Shown: positions 50,618-59,647, counted from the first letter of the stretch. The stretch is 64,000 nucleotides of DNA from Streptomyces sp. NBC_00271 (GCF_036178845.1 NZ_CP108070.1:5580001-5644000), one strand, 5' to 3'. A program made the numbers and translations. The notes: generated from the sequence alone by a model not told the origin.

Positions 50618-51046
50618 CTAACCCCAGTCGCGTCCGGAGCGGCCCCGCTTGGTGTCGGAGCGCTGTTTCTTCTCGCGCAGCCGCCGCTCGTTGATCCCCC
50701 GGGGGATGCGGGTGGCCCGGCGGGGCTTGGGCGGTGGCGCGGTGGCCTCGGCGAGCAGGGAGGCGAGCCGTACGGCCGCGGTCTCCCGGTTGCGCCACTG
50801 CGACCGGTGCTCGGACGCGCGGACGCCGATGACGCCGTCGACGAGCCGCCCGGCGAGCTTGGCGAGGGCGCGGTCCTTCCAGACCGGGGGCAGTGCCTCG
50901 GTCTTCGCGAGGTCGAACCTCAGCTCGACCTGCGAGTCACTGGTGTTGACGTGCTGTCCGCCGGGCCCGCTGGAGCGGGAGAAACGCCACAGGAGCTCGG
51001 CCTCGGGGAGGGAGACGGAGCCGCGGATGACGTAAGGACCAGGCAT
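50618..51046 (-). CDS. arfB: Peptidyl-tRNA hydrolase ArfB (ribosome rescue)
   Basis: 142 residues. The 'SSGPGGQHVNTSDSQVELRF' segment holds the GGQ motif (~30-32) that hydrolyses peptidyl-tRNA on stalled ribosomes; the Lys/Arg-rich C-terminal tail ('RRLREKKQRSDTKRGRSGRD') inserts into the mRNA channel. The size agrees with ArfB rather than a full release factor. The start is ATG 51046, since the family begins near 'MPGPYVIRGSVSLPE'; twelve upstream codons are discarded. Confidence 0.93.
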   Translation of the reverse strand: MPGPYVIRGSVSLPEAELLWRFSRSSGPGGQHVNTSDSQVELRFDLAKTEALPPVWKDRALAKLAGRLVDGVIGVRASEHRSQWRNRETAAVRLASLLAEATAPPPKPRRATRIPRGINERRLREKKQRSDTKRGRSGRDWG

Positions 51047-51183
51047 GAGTCCATGGTCGCGTGGATGTCCGGTCCACGTCACCCCGTTTTCGCCGTCAGG
51101 TGTCCGCCAAGAGGGTAAAGAAAGTAAAGAGGGCAGGAACCTTCTACGCCCCTCTCGGCGTTCTTAGGTGTAGCTGTAGCTTC

Positions 51184-51214
51184 GTGCCCGTACGAAGCCC
51201 ATACGTACGGGCAC
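51184..51214 (+). promoter_or_regulatory. Perfect 11-bp inverted repeat in the terD leader
   Basis: GTGCCCGTACG (51184-51194) and CGTACGGGCAC (51204-51214) around a 9-base spacer, 36 bp before the terD ATG. It may be a hairpin in the mRNA leader or an operator for a dimeric regulator. Separation and position do not decide between these. Confidence 0.6.
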
Positions 51215-51250
51215 AGCGCACGTACGCAACGAGGGAAGGGACTCCCAACA

Positions 51251-51826
51251 ATGGCTGTAAGCCTGTCCAAGGGTGGCAACGTCTCGCTCACCAAGGAGGC
51301 TCCGGGCCTGACCGCCGTCACCGTGGGCCTCGGCTGGGACGTCCGCACCACCACGGGCACCGACTTCGACCTCGACGCCTCGGCCATCGCGGTCAACACC
51401 CAGGGCAAGGTCTACTCCGACGGTCACTTCGTCTTCTTCAACAACAAGCAGACCCCGGACCAGACCATCGTCCACACCGGCGACAACCGCACGGGCGAGG
51501 GCGCGGGCGACGACGAGGCGATCAACGTCAACCTGGCGGGCCTCCCCGCCGACGTCGACAAGATCGTCTTCCCGGTCTCGATCTACGACGCGGAGAACCG
51601 CTCGCAGAACTTCGGCCAGGTCCGCAACGCCTACATCCGCATCATCAACCAGGCCGGCGGCGCCGAGATCGCTCGCTACGACCTGAGCGAGGACGCCGCC
51701 ACCGAGACCGCCATGGTCTTCGGCGAGCTCTACCGCAACGGCGCGGAGTGGAAGTTCCGCGCGGTCGGCCAGGGCTACGCCTCGGGCCTCGTGGGCATCG
51801 CCCAGGACTTCGGCGTCAACGTCTGA
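51251..51826 (+). CDS. terD: TerD-family calcium-binding stress protein
   Basis: 191 residues. '[20 protein letters not shown]' is the TerD start; '[12 protein letters not shown]' (~41) and '[20 protein letters not shown]' (~83-102) carry the acidic loops that bind calcium. TerD proteins are linked to tellurite tolerance, phage inhibition and development in Streptomyces. Other ter genes are not adjacent, so it is a solo copy. A strong GGGAAGGGA ribosome-binding region precedes the ATG. A 15-of-16-bp hairpin ends the gene. Confidence 0.95.
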   Translation: MAVSLSKGGNVSLTKEAPGLTAVTVGLGWDVRTTTGTDFDLDASAIAVNTQGKVYSDGHFVFFNNKQTPDQTIVHTGDNRTGEGAGDDEAINVNLAGLPADVDKIVFPVSIYDAENRSQNFGQVRNAYIRIINQAGGAEIARYDLSEDAATETAMVFGELYRNGAEWKFRAVGQGYASGLVGIAQDFGVNV

Positions 51827-51845
51827 TCCGTACAAGGCGGTTGAA

Positions 51846-51881
51846 GGAGCCCCTGACCCGGGACACCGGGCCAGGGGCTCC
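51846..51881 (+). terminator. Terminator of terD
   Basis: GGAGCCCCTGACCCGG (51846-51861) and CCGGGCCAGGGGCTCC (51866-51881), 15 of 16 paired, 4-nt loop. It lies 20 bp past the terD stop codon. Confidence 0.8.
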
Positions 51882-52025
51882 TCGCGTTCCCACCACACGC
51901 GCCCCGCCCCCTGCCTCCGTAGGGATATCTCCACGTTCCGAGCAAGGTACTGAAACCTTCAAGCATTCACCTCTAGGCTCCCAGGCGTCCCGCTCACCCC
52001 CCACGGGAAACGGAGCCCCCACCTC

Positions 52026-52669
52026 ATGTCCCACTCCCTGTCCGACTTATCGGACGAGCACTGTACGAACGACAGCGCTCCCCCCACCGTCCTGATGGAC
52101 AACCAGGCACTCGACGACTTCCTCACCGCCGCGGTCACCGAGTACCAGCTCATCACCCCCCAAACCCCCCTCCCCTGCTTCGCCCTCCTCCTGGGCAACG
52201 CCGGCCGGGGCACCCTCCACGTCGAACGCGTCGCCTTCGGCCGCAACGCCCGCACCTCGGACCCGGCCGCCCGCCTCGAGTTCAGCGAGACGATCGTGCC
52301 CCGCTTCGGACCGGCCTACGAGAACGAGCACCGCGCCTGGTGGATCGACTCCCGGGACCTCCTCAAGGCCTCCAAGGAAGCGGACGCCCTGGGCCTGGAA
52401 CTGCTGGGCTCCATCCACATGCACCCCGGCACCGCATAGGGCCGCCGCGGGAACGCGCCTTCGTTCTCAGCGAGCGCCCCACCCCCATGGACCGCCACGT
52501 CTTCGGGCGGACGGCCTGGCCGATCAACATCATCTGCTACCTGGAGCGCCGGGCCGACGCGTTCTACCACGCGCTCGCGGCCTGGGCTCCGCCCCCGGCC
52601 GAACATCTCGACAGTGACTGCACCGAACTCCCCCTGCGCGTCCGTACGAGCACCGCGGTAGGTGTCTGA
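52026..52669 (+). pseudogene. JAMM/MPN-like protein gene, frameshifted
   Basis: Residues 1-137 end 'LLGSIHMHPGTA' and stop at 52439. The following frame, read without its own start, continues 'RIGPPRERAFVLSERPTPMD' and 'NIICYLERRADAFYHALAAW' to a stop at 52669. Both halves look like one protein: an MPN-type domain with the 'HMHP' metal-binding His pair just before the break. Loss of 1 or 4 bases around 52423-52433 (after CACATGCACCCC) explains the change of frame. JAMM proteins are zinc isopeptidases or related hydrolases. The gene may be inactive, or the break may be a sequencing error. ATG 52026 is preceded by only a weak purine-rich stretch. Confidence 0.65.
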
Positions 52670-53495
52670 CGTCATGACGACCGCCGAAACGCACGCGATC
52701 CACACCCTGTGGAAAACGATGGCCCGCGCCTGGGCATCGGCCGACGCCGCGCTCTTCGCCTCCGTCTTCTCCCCGGACTGCGACTTCACCACCGTGCGGG
52801 GGGACAAGCCACCGGGCCGGGCGGGCATCGCGGCCGGCCACGACCGCCTGTTCCGTGCGCAGTACGCCTCGACGCGGCTGGACGCGAGGATCGTCGCGGT
52901 CCGTCACCTGCGTCCCGACCTGGCGACGGTCGAGGCCGAGTCGACGATCCTCACCGCCACGGGCGCGCCCCTGGCGACAACACACGCCTTGGCGATGGCG
53001 GAGCGGACCGCCACCGGGGACTGGCACCTCATCGCGTTCCACAACATGATCTTGGCGATCCCGAAAGAGACAGCCGCCGTGCCGCAGCCCACCGCGTCCG
53101 AACAGGCCCGTCCGAGCCTCCGCCACCTGGCGATCGTCGCCAAGGACCCGGAGAAACTGGCCGCCTTCTACACCTCGGTCTTCTCGATGGAACTCTTCCA
53201 CCGGGACCCCGACGGCAGTTGCTTCCTCTCCGACGGCTATCTCTCCTTGGCCCTCATCAAGCACCGCCTCGACGGCGACACCCCGCTCGGCATGAACCAC
53301 TTCGGCTTCCACGTCTCCGACACGGAAGCCACCTCGGCCGCGCTGGTCGAAGCGGGCGCGGACAAGCCCGCCGAACGCTTCACCGACCGCCCCTTCGCCG
53401 GGTACCGGGCCATGGACCCGGAGGGCAACTGGTTCGACCTCTCCGCACACGGCTTCGGCGGCCCCCGCCCCCCGTCCACCCCTGACGAGACCTGA
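52662..53495 (+). CDS. SnoaL-like domain fused to VOC/glyoxalase domain
   Basis: 277 residues from GTG 52662; the ATG at 52674 is an alternative start giving 273. Residues ~10-135 are a SnoaL-like cone ('ALFASVFSPDCDFTTVRGDK', 'DWHLIAFHNMIL'). Residues ~150-265 are a VOC domain with 'RHLAIVAKDPEKLAAFYTSV', 'NHFGFHVSDTEATSAALVEA' and 'GYRAMDPEGNWFDLSA'; the His, Glu and Asp needed for a metal are visible. The two-domain fusion suggests a small-molecule isomerase or lyase, substrate unknown. GTG 52662 overlaps the end of the frameshifted JAMM gene. Confidence 0.8.
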   Translation: MSDVMTTAETHAIHTLWKTMARAWASADAALFASVFSPDCDFTTVRGDKPPGRAGIAAGHDRLFRAQYASTRLDARIVAVRHLRPDLATVEAESTILTATGAPLATTHALAMAERTATGDWHLIAFHNMILAIPKETAAVPQPTASEQARPSLRHLAIVAKDPEKLAAFYTSVFSMELFHRDPDGSCFLSDGYLSLALIKHRLDGDTPLGMNHFGFHVSDTEATSAALVEAGADKPAERFTDRPFAGYRAMDPEGNWFDLSAHGFGGPRPPSTPDET

Positions 53496-53577
53496 CCGTC
53501 CCCGCTCCTGCCCACCCGTGCCCGGCCACCACCGGGCACGGGACCGGCCGGCCAGCCCGTTGGCTAGCCTGCACCGG

Positions 53578-54096
53578 GTGATTCTCGAAGCCCTCGTACC
53601 CGGCCAGGACATCCCCGTCACCGTCCTCACCGAACTCGCCTCCCTCTACGCCTCCCAGCACGAGTTCTTCTCCCTCAGCGGGGACTTCCCCGACGCCCAC
53701 GACATCCGGCCGGAGCAGGTCGCGGCGGCGCTCACCGAGGAGATGGCGCATCCGGGGGCCGAGGTGCTGCTCGCGCGGAGCGCGGGACGACTCGTCGGGG
53801 TCGCGATCACCCTCGCGCACCATCCCGACCCCACCGATCCGGATCCGTGGATCGGCCTGCTGATCGTGGACGCACGGGAGCGGCGGAAGGGATACGGACG
53901 TGAACTCGCGGCACTCGTCGAGGAGCGCTTCCGCCGCACCGGCCGAGACGCCACCCGCCTCGCCGTCCTCGACAACAACCCCCAGGGCCTCGCCTTCTGG
54001 ACCGCCCTCGGCTACGAGACCATCGGACACCGCGAGGACCGCCAACTGGGCCGCCCCTGCGCGGTACTGCGCAAAGCACTGAACGGGAGGACCTGA
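53578..54096 (+). CDS. GNAT-family N-acetyltransferase
   Basis: 172 residues, starting 'VILEALVPGQDIPVTVLTEL'. The acetyl-CoA loop 'ERRKGYGRELAALVEERFRR' (~100) and 'LDNNPQGLAFWTALGYETIG' (~135) are GNAT motifs A and B. The substrate is not known. GTG 53578 is chosen: it starts the family sequence and TAGCCT (53565-53570) lies 7 bp before, fitting a leaderless transcript. A longer frame upstream lacks a ribosome-binding site. It ends 1 bp before the convergent metallopeptidase gene. Confidence 0.85.
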   Translation: MILEALVPGQDIPVTVLTELASLYASQHEFFSLSGDFPDAHDIRPEQVAAALTEEMAHPGAEVLLARSAGRLVGVAITLAHHPDPTDPDPWIGLLIVDARERRKGYGRELAALVEERFRRTGRDATRLAVLDNNPQGLAFWTALGYETIGHREDRQLGRPCAVLRKALNGRT

Positions 54097-54097
54097 G

Positions 54098-55528
54098 TCA
54101 TGCCCGGGGCGGCTTGCCCTCTCCGTACAGCCAGTCCTTCCAGATGCCGCTGAAGTCCTTGCCCGGGGCCTTCTTCTCGACGTAGGCCGTGAAGTCGGCC
54201 GTGGACACGTTGGCGTGGCGGTGGGCGGCGGCCCAGCCCTGGATGATGTCGTAGAACGTGTCGTCGCCGACGGTCCGGCGGATCTTGTGCAGGACCATCG
54301 CGCCACGCTCGTAGACGGGCGGGTCGGAGATGTGGGCCGCGCTGGAGGGCTTGGCGGGCGGGAAGGCCCAGACCGCCTTGTTCTTCTCGGGGGTGTCGTA
54401 GTAGTCGCCCCGGTAGAGGGAGTTGAAGATCTCGTCGGCGCTCTCGCCGTCGTGGTCCTCCTGGTACAGCCACTCCGCGTACGTGGCGAAGCCCTCGTTG
54501 AGCCACATGTCCTGCCAGGACTTGGGCGTGACGGAGTCGCCGTACCACTGGTGGGCCAGTTCGTGGACGAGGATGCCGGTGTCCGGGGCGCCGGGGAAGA
54601 CGGGGCGGGTCTGGGTCTCCAGGGCGTAGCCCGCGTCGTCGCGGCGTTCCACGATCGCGCCCGTCGAGGAGAAGGGGTACGGGCCGAAGTTGTACGCCTC
54701 CCAGTCCATGATCTCGGGGATCTCGGCCAGCACCTTCTTCGCGGCCGCGGTCTGCGTCGGGTCCACCGCCACGTACACGGGCAGGCCGTTCTTCGTCGTC
54801 GAGCGCGTGATGACGTACCGGCCGATCGCGACCGTGGCGACATAGCTCGCCATCGGTTCGGCCGTGTGCCAGGTGAAGGTCCTGCGGCCGTCGGCCGCCG
54901 TCGTCTCGCTCGTCAACTCGCCGTTGGAGACCGCCCGCAGGTCCTTCGGGACGGTGACGGCGATGTCGTACGTCGCCTTGTCGGAGGGGTGGTGGTTGCC
55001 GGGGAACCAGGCCATCGAGCCGGTGGGTTCACCGAGGGCGAGGGCGCCGTCGGCGGTTGGCAGCCAGCCCTCCTGCGAGCCGTCCCGGTCGGTGAGTGTC
55101 TCGGGGGTGCCCGAGTAGCGCACCGTCGCGCGGAACGTCTCGCCCTTGTCGAGGTCGGAGTGCGGGCGCACGGTCAGCTCCTGGCCCGCCCGGTTCCAGC
55201 GGGCCTCCTTGCCCTCGACGGTGACGGCGGTGACGTCCAGGCCCTTCAGGTCCAGGTTGAGGGCACTGAGGTTCTGGGTGGCCCGGGCGGTGATCTCGGC
55301 GGTGCCGTCGAGATGGTGCGCCTTGGGGTCGTAGGAGAGGGTCAGGGCGTAGTGCGTGACGTCGTAGCCACCGTTGCCCATCTTCGGGAAGTACGGATCC
55401 CGGGCCCCGGTGGCACCGGGCTTGCCGTGCACACCACCGCCGCCGCCGCACGCGGTGAGGGTGAGCGCGAGAGCGAGGGCGAGAGCCGGGGCCTGAGCAA
55501 AGCGGACGGTGACGGAAGATCGGGGCAC
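54098..55528 (-). CDS. M1-family zinc metallopeptidase, secreted lipoprotein
   Basis: About 476 residues. 'ALALALALTLTACGGGGG' is a lipoprotein signal with lipobox 'LTAC', so the enzyme sits on the outer membrane face. The aminopeptidase N-type N-domain ('YDVTHYALTLSYDPKAHHLD') is followed by the active site 'ILVHELAHQWYGDSVTPKSW' (HExxH) and the third zinc ligand Glu in 'NEGFATYAEWLYQE'. It is shorter than classical aminopeptidase N and lacks the large C-terminal domain, as for many actinobacterial secreted M1 proteins. GTG 55528 begins near 'VPRSSVTVRFAQAP'; an ATG at 55561 would add 11 residues. Confidence 0.9.
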   Translation of the reverse strand: MPRSSVTVRFAQAPALALALALTLTACGGGGGVHGKPGATGARDPYFPKMGNGGYDVTHYALTLSYDPKAHHLDGTAEITARATQNLSALNLDLKGLDVTAVTVEGKEARWNRAGQELTVRPHSDLDKGETFRATVRYSGTPETLTDRDGSQEGWLPTADGALALGEPTGSMAWFPGNHHPSDKATYDIAVTVPKDLRAVSNGELTSETTAADGRRTFTWHTAEPMASYVATVAIGRYVITRSTTKNGLPVYVAVDPTQTAAAKKVLAEIPEIMDWEAYNFGPYPFSSTGAIVERRDDAGYALETQTRPVFPGAPDTGILVHELAHQWYGDSVTPKSWQDMWLNEGFATYAEWLYQEDHDGESADEIFNSLYRGDYYDTPEKNKAVWAFPPAKPSSAAHISDPPVYERGAMVLHKIRRTVGDDTFYDIIQGWAAAHRHANVSTADFTAYVEKKAPGKDFSGIWKDWLYGEGKPPRA

Positions 55529-55671
55529 ACCGGCGATCCTACGAGGCTCCGACAACCCCACTCCAGGCCGCGCGCCCCGCCCGAGGGCCCGGCCGCCGGC
55601 CGGTGGGGGCCGGTCACGCCCGCGCCGCGGAACCGTGTCCCCTCCCCCGGGCCCATGACACCATCACCTAC

Positions 55672-56172
55672 GTGCTCGACATCGGCTACGCCCTCTCCAA
55701 CCGCTTCCCCGACCCCCCGCAGACCGACTACCGCCGCGCGGACGTCCACGCGCTGCGGCACGACCTGTTCTGCGGTGACGTCTATCTCGCCGACACCAAG
55801 GCGGACCGGGAGCTGTCCACGGCCTGGGGATGGGTGCCGGTGCTCGACTTCGCGTGGGCCCTGTGCGACATCGTGGAGCAGCTCGACCGGGACCCGCGCG
55901 GCAGCCGGGCCTCGCGCCCCCAGCACGCGGAGCTCGACTTCACCGAGTCGACGGACCGCATGCTCTTCGAGCGGCGCTTCGGCTGGGTGGACATCGAGGC
56001 CGACTGGATGCCGGGCGACGAGGAGCCACTGACCTTCTCCCACTCCGCACTGCGCCGCGAGGCCCGCGACTTCCTGCACGACCTGATCGCCGACCTCACG
56101 GACCTGCACGACGACCTCGCCGAGAACCCGGCGATCTGGACCCTCCAGGCCCGCTTCCCCCGAGTGGGCTGA
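55672..56172 (+). CDS. Hypothetical protein
   Basis: 166 residues beginning 'VLDIGYALSNRFPDPPQTDY', acidic, with 'LSTAWGWVPVLDFAWALCDI' and 'TDRMLFERRFGWVDIEADWM' as the main features; no known domain is recognised. Aromatic and acidic content suggest a soluble protein. GTG 55672 is chosen over earlier in-frame codons because the sequence before it is low-complexity. It faces away from the M1 peptidase and toward the pentapeptide-repeat gene. Confidence 0.7.
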   Translation: MLDIGYALSNRFPDPPQTDYRRADVHALRHDLFCGDVYLADTKADRELSTAWGWVPVLDFAWALCDIVEQLDRDPRGSRASRPQHAELDFTESTDRMLFERRFGWVDIEADWMPGDEEPLTFSHSALRREARDFLHDLIADLTDLHDDLAENPAIWTLQARFPRVG

Positions 56173-56201
56173 GACCCCCGTACCCCCCACTCGACGCCGG
56201 C

Positions 56202-56906
56202 TCAGGACGCTCCCGGTCCCGGTCCCCCGTCCACCCGCACCCCCAGCGCCGCGGCGAACACGGGCGCCAGGTCGAGCAACTGGCTCGGACTGATCACCGC
56301 CCCCGCCAGCCGGTCCACGCCCCGCGCGATGTCCAGCTCCGCCGCGTGGCGCAGGTCCACGTCCGTCAGGGTGGCCGCGGTGAGGTCCGCCCCCTTCAGG
56401 ACGCAGTCCACGAACTCCACGCGCTCCAGCCGGGCGGCCCCGAAATCCGGCTCGACCAGCACGCATCCCTCGAAGACGACGTCCTTGAGCCGGGCCTTGC
56501 GCAGGTTCAGATAGTCGATCTTGCCGCCGCGGATCAGGACCCGCTCCAGCACCGCCCCGTGCAACTGCACCCCGCCCAAGCGGGCGTCCACCAACTCGAC
56601 GTCGCGCCAGGTCGACTCGGCGAGATCGGTGCCCACACCCCGTATGCCCGTCAGGACCGAGTCCAGCACCCGCGCGTGGTGCAGTCGCGTCTCGTCCAGC
56701 GCGCACCCCGTCAGGGCGCAGTCCATGAAGGTCGCTCCTCCGCCGTCCTGCCCGACGAAGTCCGCCTCCCGGAACTCCAGCCCGTCATAGTCCCCGTCCG
56801 GCTCCAGCTCGGAGCCGTCATGGGGTTCCAGCGGCGGCAACCGCACCTCCGGCCGCCGCGCCCCCTGGCCCCGCCCGCTCGCCCCGCCCGCCGCTTTTCG
56901 CACCAT
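56202..56906 (-). CDS. Pentapeptide-repeat protein
   Basis: 234 residues. Between ~40 and 200 the sequence repeats a five-residue A(D/N)LXX-like pattern: 'LEFREADFVG', 'ATFMDCALTGCALDETRLHH', 'ARLKDVVFEGCVLVEPDFGA', 'ADLTAATLTDVDLRHAAELD'. Such proteins form a right-handed beta-helix; some mimic DNA and protect gyrase, but no gyrase-specific feature can be read here. ATG 56906 (start of 'MVRKAAGGAS') is used because a GGGGG ribosome-binding run lies just upstream. Alone in its strand context. Confidence 0.9.
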   Translation of the reverse strand: MVRKAAGGASGRGQGARRPEVRLPPLEPHDGSELEPDGDYDGLEFREADFVGQDGGGATFMDCALTGCALDETRLHHARVLDSVLTGIRGVGTDLAESTWRDVELVDARLGGVQLHGAVLERVLIRGGKIDYLNLRKARLKDVVFEGCVLVEPDFGAARLERVEFVDCVLKGADLTAATLTDVDLRHAAELDIARGVDRLAGAVISPSQLLDLAPVFAAALGVRVDGGPGPGAS

Positions 56907-56981
56907 GCCCCCATCCTGCACGCCGCCACTGACAACGCCCCCGACCCGCGCCTCCGACCCCGCACACCCCTCACCCGCGCC

Positions 56982-57012
56982 TTGACCTCAAGCGCGCTTG
57001 AGGCTGAACGCT
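56982..57012 (+). promoter_or_regulatory. MerR-type operator-promoter of the quinone oxidoreductase gene
   Basis: CCTCAAGCGCGCTTGAGG (56986-57003) is a perfect 18-bp palindrome overlapping TTGACC (56982-56987); a 19-bp spacer leads to AACGCT (57007-57012). This stretched spacing over a palindrome is the MerR hallmark, but no MerR gene is adjacent. Confidence 0.75.
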
Positions 57013-57071
57013 GAGCCGCACCACCACCGAGCGATCAAGCACGCCTCAGGACGTCAGCGAGGGAGACCGTC

Positions 57072-58052
57072 ATGCACGCCATCCGCCTGCACACCTTCGG
57101 CCCGGCCGAGAACCTCACCTACGAGAAGACCGAGGATCCCGAGCCGGGCCCGGGGCAGGTCCGTATCGCCGTGGCCGCGGCCGGTGTCCACCTCCTGGAC
57201 GCCGCCCTGCGCGCGGGCGCCCGGGGCCCGGCGCCCGCCCCCACCCCGCTGCCCACGATCCCCGGCCGTGAGGTCGCCGGCACCGTCGAGACCCTCGGTG
57301 CGGGCGTCGAGGGCCACTGGCTCGGCAGGCGCGTCGTCGCCCACCTCGGGTTCGCCCCCGGGGGCTACGCCGAACTGGCCGTCACCGACGTCGACCGCCT
57401 GCACGAGATCCCGGAGAACCTGGACTTCGCCCAAGCCGTCGCCATGATCGGCACGGGCCGTACGACGATGGGGATCCTCCAGTTCGCCGAGCTGGGCCCC
57501 GGCTCCGTGGCCCTGATCCCCGCCGCCGCGGGCGGTATCGGCACCCTGCTCGTGCAGTACGCCCGGCACGCGGGTGCCACCGTGATCGGTCTCGCGGGCG
57601 GCCCGGAGAAGGCGGCCCGCGTCCACGAGAACGGCGCCGACCTGGCCGTCGACTACAAGGACGGCGGCTGGCCGGACCGGGTCCGCGCCCATCTGGGCGG
57701 GAAGCCGGTCACCGTCGTCTTCGACGGCGTCGGCGGCGACGTCGCCCGCGCCGCCGTCGACCTCCTCGGCCCCGGCGGGAAACACCTCGTCTTCGGCTGG
57801 TCCGGCGAGGGCATCCAGAGCGGCGGGCCACTGCTCGTGGAGGGGGTGTCCGAGCAGGTCCTCGGCCCCGTGATGCTGCGCGCGGCGGGCGGTCCCGACC
57901 CCGTCCGCACGCTGGAGCTGAGGGCTCTCGCCGAAGCCGCCGCGGGCCGCCTCACCCCGGCCGTGACCCGTTTCCCGCTGGCCGCGGCGGCCGAGGCCCA
58001 CCGGGCCCTGGAGACCCGCGCCACCCTCGGAAAGGTGGTTCTGGAGCCATGA
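57072..58052 (+). CDS. Zinc-independent quinone oxidoreductase / medium-chain dehydrogenase (NADP)
   Basis: 326 residues. N-terminal GroES-like fold 'MHAIRLHTFGPAENLTYEKT' and the Rossmann domain 'ALIPAAAGGIGTLLVQYARH' (~145-165, AXXGGXG) with 'VVFDGVGGDVARAAVDLLGP'. The classic zinc-binding Cys residues are missing, so it is a quinone-oxidoreductase type enzyme, probably reducing quinones or unsaturated carbonyls with NADPH. ATG 57072 has GAGGGAG 7 nt upstream. The MerR-type palindrome 70 bp before it shows likely control by a distant MerR-family regulator. Confidence 0.88.
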   Translation: MHAIRLHTFGPAENLTYEKTEDPEPGPGQVRIAVAAAGVHLLDAALRAGARGPAPAPTPLPTIPGREVAGTVETLGAGVEGHWLGRRVVAHLGFAPGGYAELAVTDVDRLHEIPENLDFAQAVAMIGTGRTTMGILQFAELGPGSVALIPAAAGGIGTLLVQYARHAGATVIGLAGGPEKAARVHENGADLAVDYKDGGWPDRVRAHLGGKPVTVVFDGVGGDVARAAVDLLGPGGKHLVFGWSGEGIQSGGPLLVEGVSEQVLGPVMLRAAGGPDPVRTLELRALAEAAAGRLTPAVTRFPLAAAAEAHRALETRATLGKVVLEP

Positions 58053-58109
58053 ATCGGGATCACCATCCGGAAAGATGCGATACATACCAATTCATGGTCT
58101 TCTGGGCAA

Positions 58110-59618
58110 GTGAGCCGCACCCGATCAGGTGAACGCGGCGCCCCTGGAACCTCCCAAGGCGCCGACTCCCGCCGCTGGTGGGGCCTGGTGGTCATCGCCC
58201 TCGCGCAGCTGATGGTCGTCCTCGACGCGACCATAGTGAACATCGCGCTTCCCTCCGCGCAGCGCGCTCTGGGCATGTCCGACGGCAACCGGCAGTGGGT
58301 CATCACCGCGTACACGCTGGCCTTCGGCGGTCTCCTGCTGCTCGGCGGCCGGATCGCGGACCTCGTCGGCCGCAGACGCACCTTCGTCTTCGGCCTCATC
58401 GGCTTCGCGGCCGCCTCCGCGATCGGCGGCGCGGCGGCCAACTCCGCCATGCTCTACGGCGCCCGCGCCCTCCAAGGCGCCTTCGCCGCCGTCCTGGCCC
58501 CCTCCGCGCTCAGCCTGCTGACCACCACCTTCACCCAGCCGAAGGAACGCGGAAAGGCCTTCGGCGTCTACAGCGCCCTCGCGGGCAGCGGCTCGGCGAT
58601 CGGACTCATCATGGGCGGGCTGCTGACCGAGTACCTGAACTGGCGCTGGTGCCTGTACGTCAACATCCCCATCGCCGTCGTCGGGGTCTTCGGCGCGTTC
58701 GCGCTGCTGCCCGACCCCCCGGGCAACACCCGCGCCCGGCTCGACATCCCCGGTGTGCTGCTCGGCTGCGGCGGACTGGTCACGATCGTCTACGGAGTCA
58801 GCGAGGCGGAGCCGCGCGGCTGGACGGACCCGCTGGTGCTGGCCCTCCTCGCGGGCGGAATCGTGCTGCTGACCACGTTCGTGTACTGGCAGACGAGGGC
58901 CCCGAGCCCGCTGCTCCCGCTCCACATCATCAAGGACCGCACGCGCGCGGGCTGCTTCCTGACGATGGCCCTCGCCGTCATCGGCATGTTCGGCATTTTC
59001 CTGTTCATGACCTACTACCTGCAGGTCGTCCTCGGATACTCGCCCGTGTGGGCGGGCCTGGCCTTCCTGCCCATGACCGCCGCGATCGTCATCTGTACGA
59101 CGCAGATCTCGGCGCGACTGCTGCGCCGCGTGGCACCGCGCGTGCTGATGGTCCCCGGAGCGCTCCTCGCGGCTTCCGGGATGCTGTTCTTCACCCACCT
59201 CACGGTCGACGCCGACTACGCGGGCCGGCTGCTGCCCGGTCTGATCCTGATGGGCCTCGGCATGGGCCTGATCTTCATGCCGGTCTTCGCCACCGCCACC
59301 GCCGGGGTCGCCCCACAGGACTCCGGCGTGACCTCCGCGACCGTCAACACCTCACAGCAGGTGGGCGGTTCGATCGGTACGGCCCTGCTGAACACGATCG
59401 CCACCACCAGCGGCGCGGTGTACATCGCCGCGCACCTCGCCAGCCCCACCCGGAAGGCCCTGATCGTCCGCGAGGGCATCGTGCACGGCTACACGGTCGC
59501 CATCTGGTGGGCCGCCGGAATCACGCTCCTGGCCGGTCTGGTCGCGGGCCTCATGGTCACCGCGAGGACCCCCAGACACGCGACCGCACCGGCCCCCGTG
59601 CCCGAGTCGGTCCCCTGA
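58110..59618 (+). CDS. DHA2/EmrB-type MFS drug transporter
   Basis: 502 residues with 14 hydrophobic segments. 'LAQLMVVLDATIVNIALPSA' is the DHA2 motif of helix 1, 'GRIADLVGRRRTFVFGLIGF' the loop motif and 'LAGSGSAIGLIMGGLLTEYL' the helix-5 antiporter motif. It exports drugs or natural products using the proton gradient. GTG 58110 is the best start, since the family begins 20 residues later, though a ribosome-binding site is weak. It is separated from the oxidoreductase by 57 bp that include the AT-rich TACATACCAATTCATGG; a TetR-type operator is possible but unproven. Confidence 0.88.
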   Translation: MSRTRSGERGAPGTSQGADSRRWWGLVVIALAQLMVVLDATIVNIALPSAQRALGMSDGNRQWVITAYTLAFGGLLLLGGRIADLVGRRRTFVFGLIGFAAASAIGGAAANSAMLYGARALQGAFAAVLAPSALSLLTTTFTQPKERGKAFGVYSALAGSGSAIGLIMGGLLTEYLNWRWCLYVNIPIAVVGVFGAFALLPDPPGNTRARLDIPGVLLGCGGLVTIVYGVSEAEPRGWTDPLVLALLAGGIVLLTTFVYWQTRAPSPLLPLHIIKDRTRAGCFLTMALAVIGMFGIFLFMTYYLQVVLGYSPVWAGLAFLPMTAAIVICTTQISARLLRRVAPRVLMVPGALLAASGMLFFTHLTVDADYAGRLLPGLILMGLGMGLIFMPVFATATAGVAPQDSGVTSATVNTSQQVGGSIGTALLNTIATTSGAVYIAAHLASPTRKALIVREGIVHGYTVAIWWAAGITLLAGLVAGLMVTARTPRHATAPAPVPESVP

Positions 59619-59647
59619 ACCCGCTTCCCCAGCTCCCGCAGGGGTGG

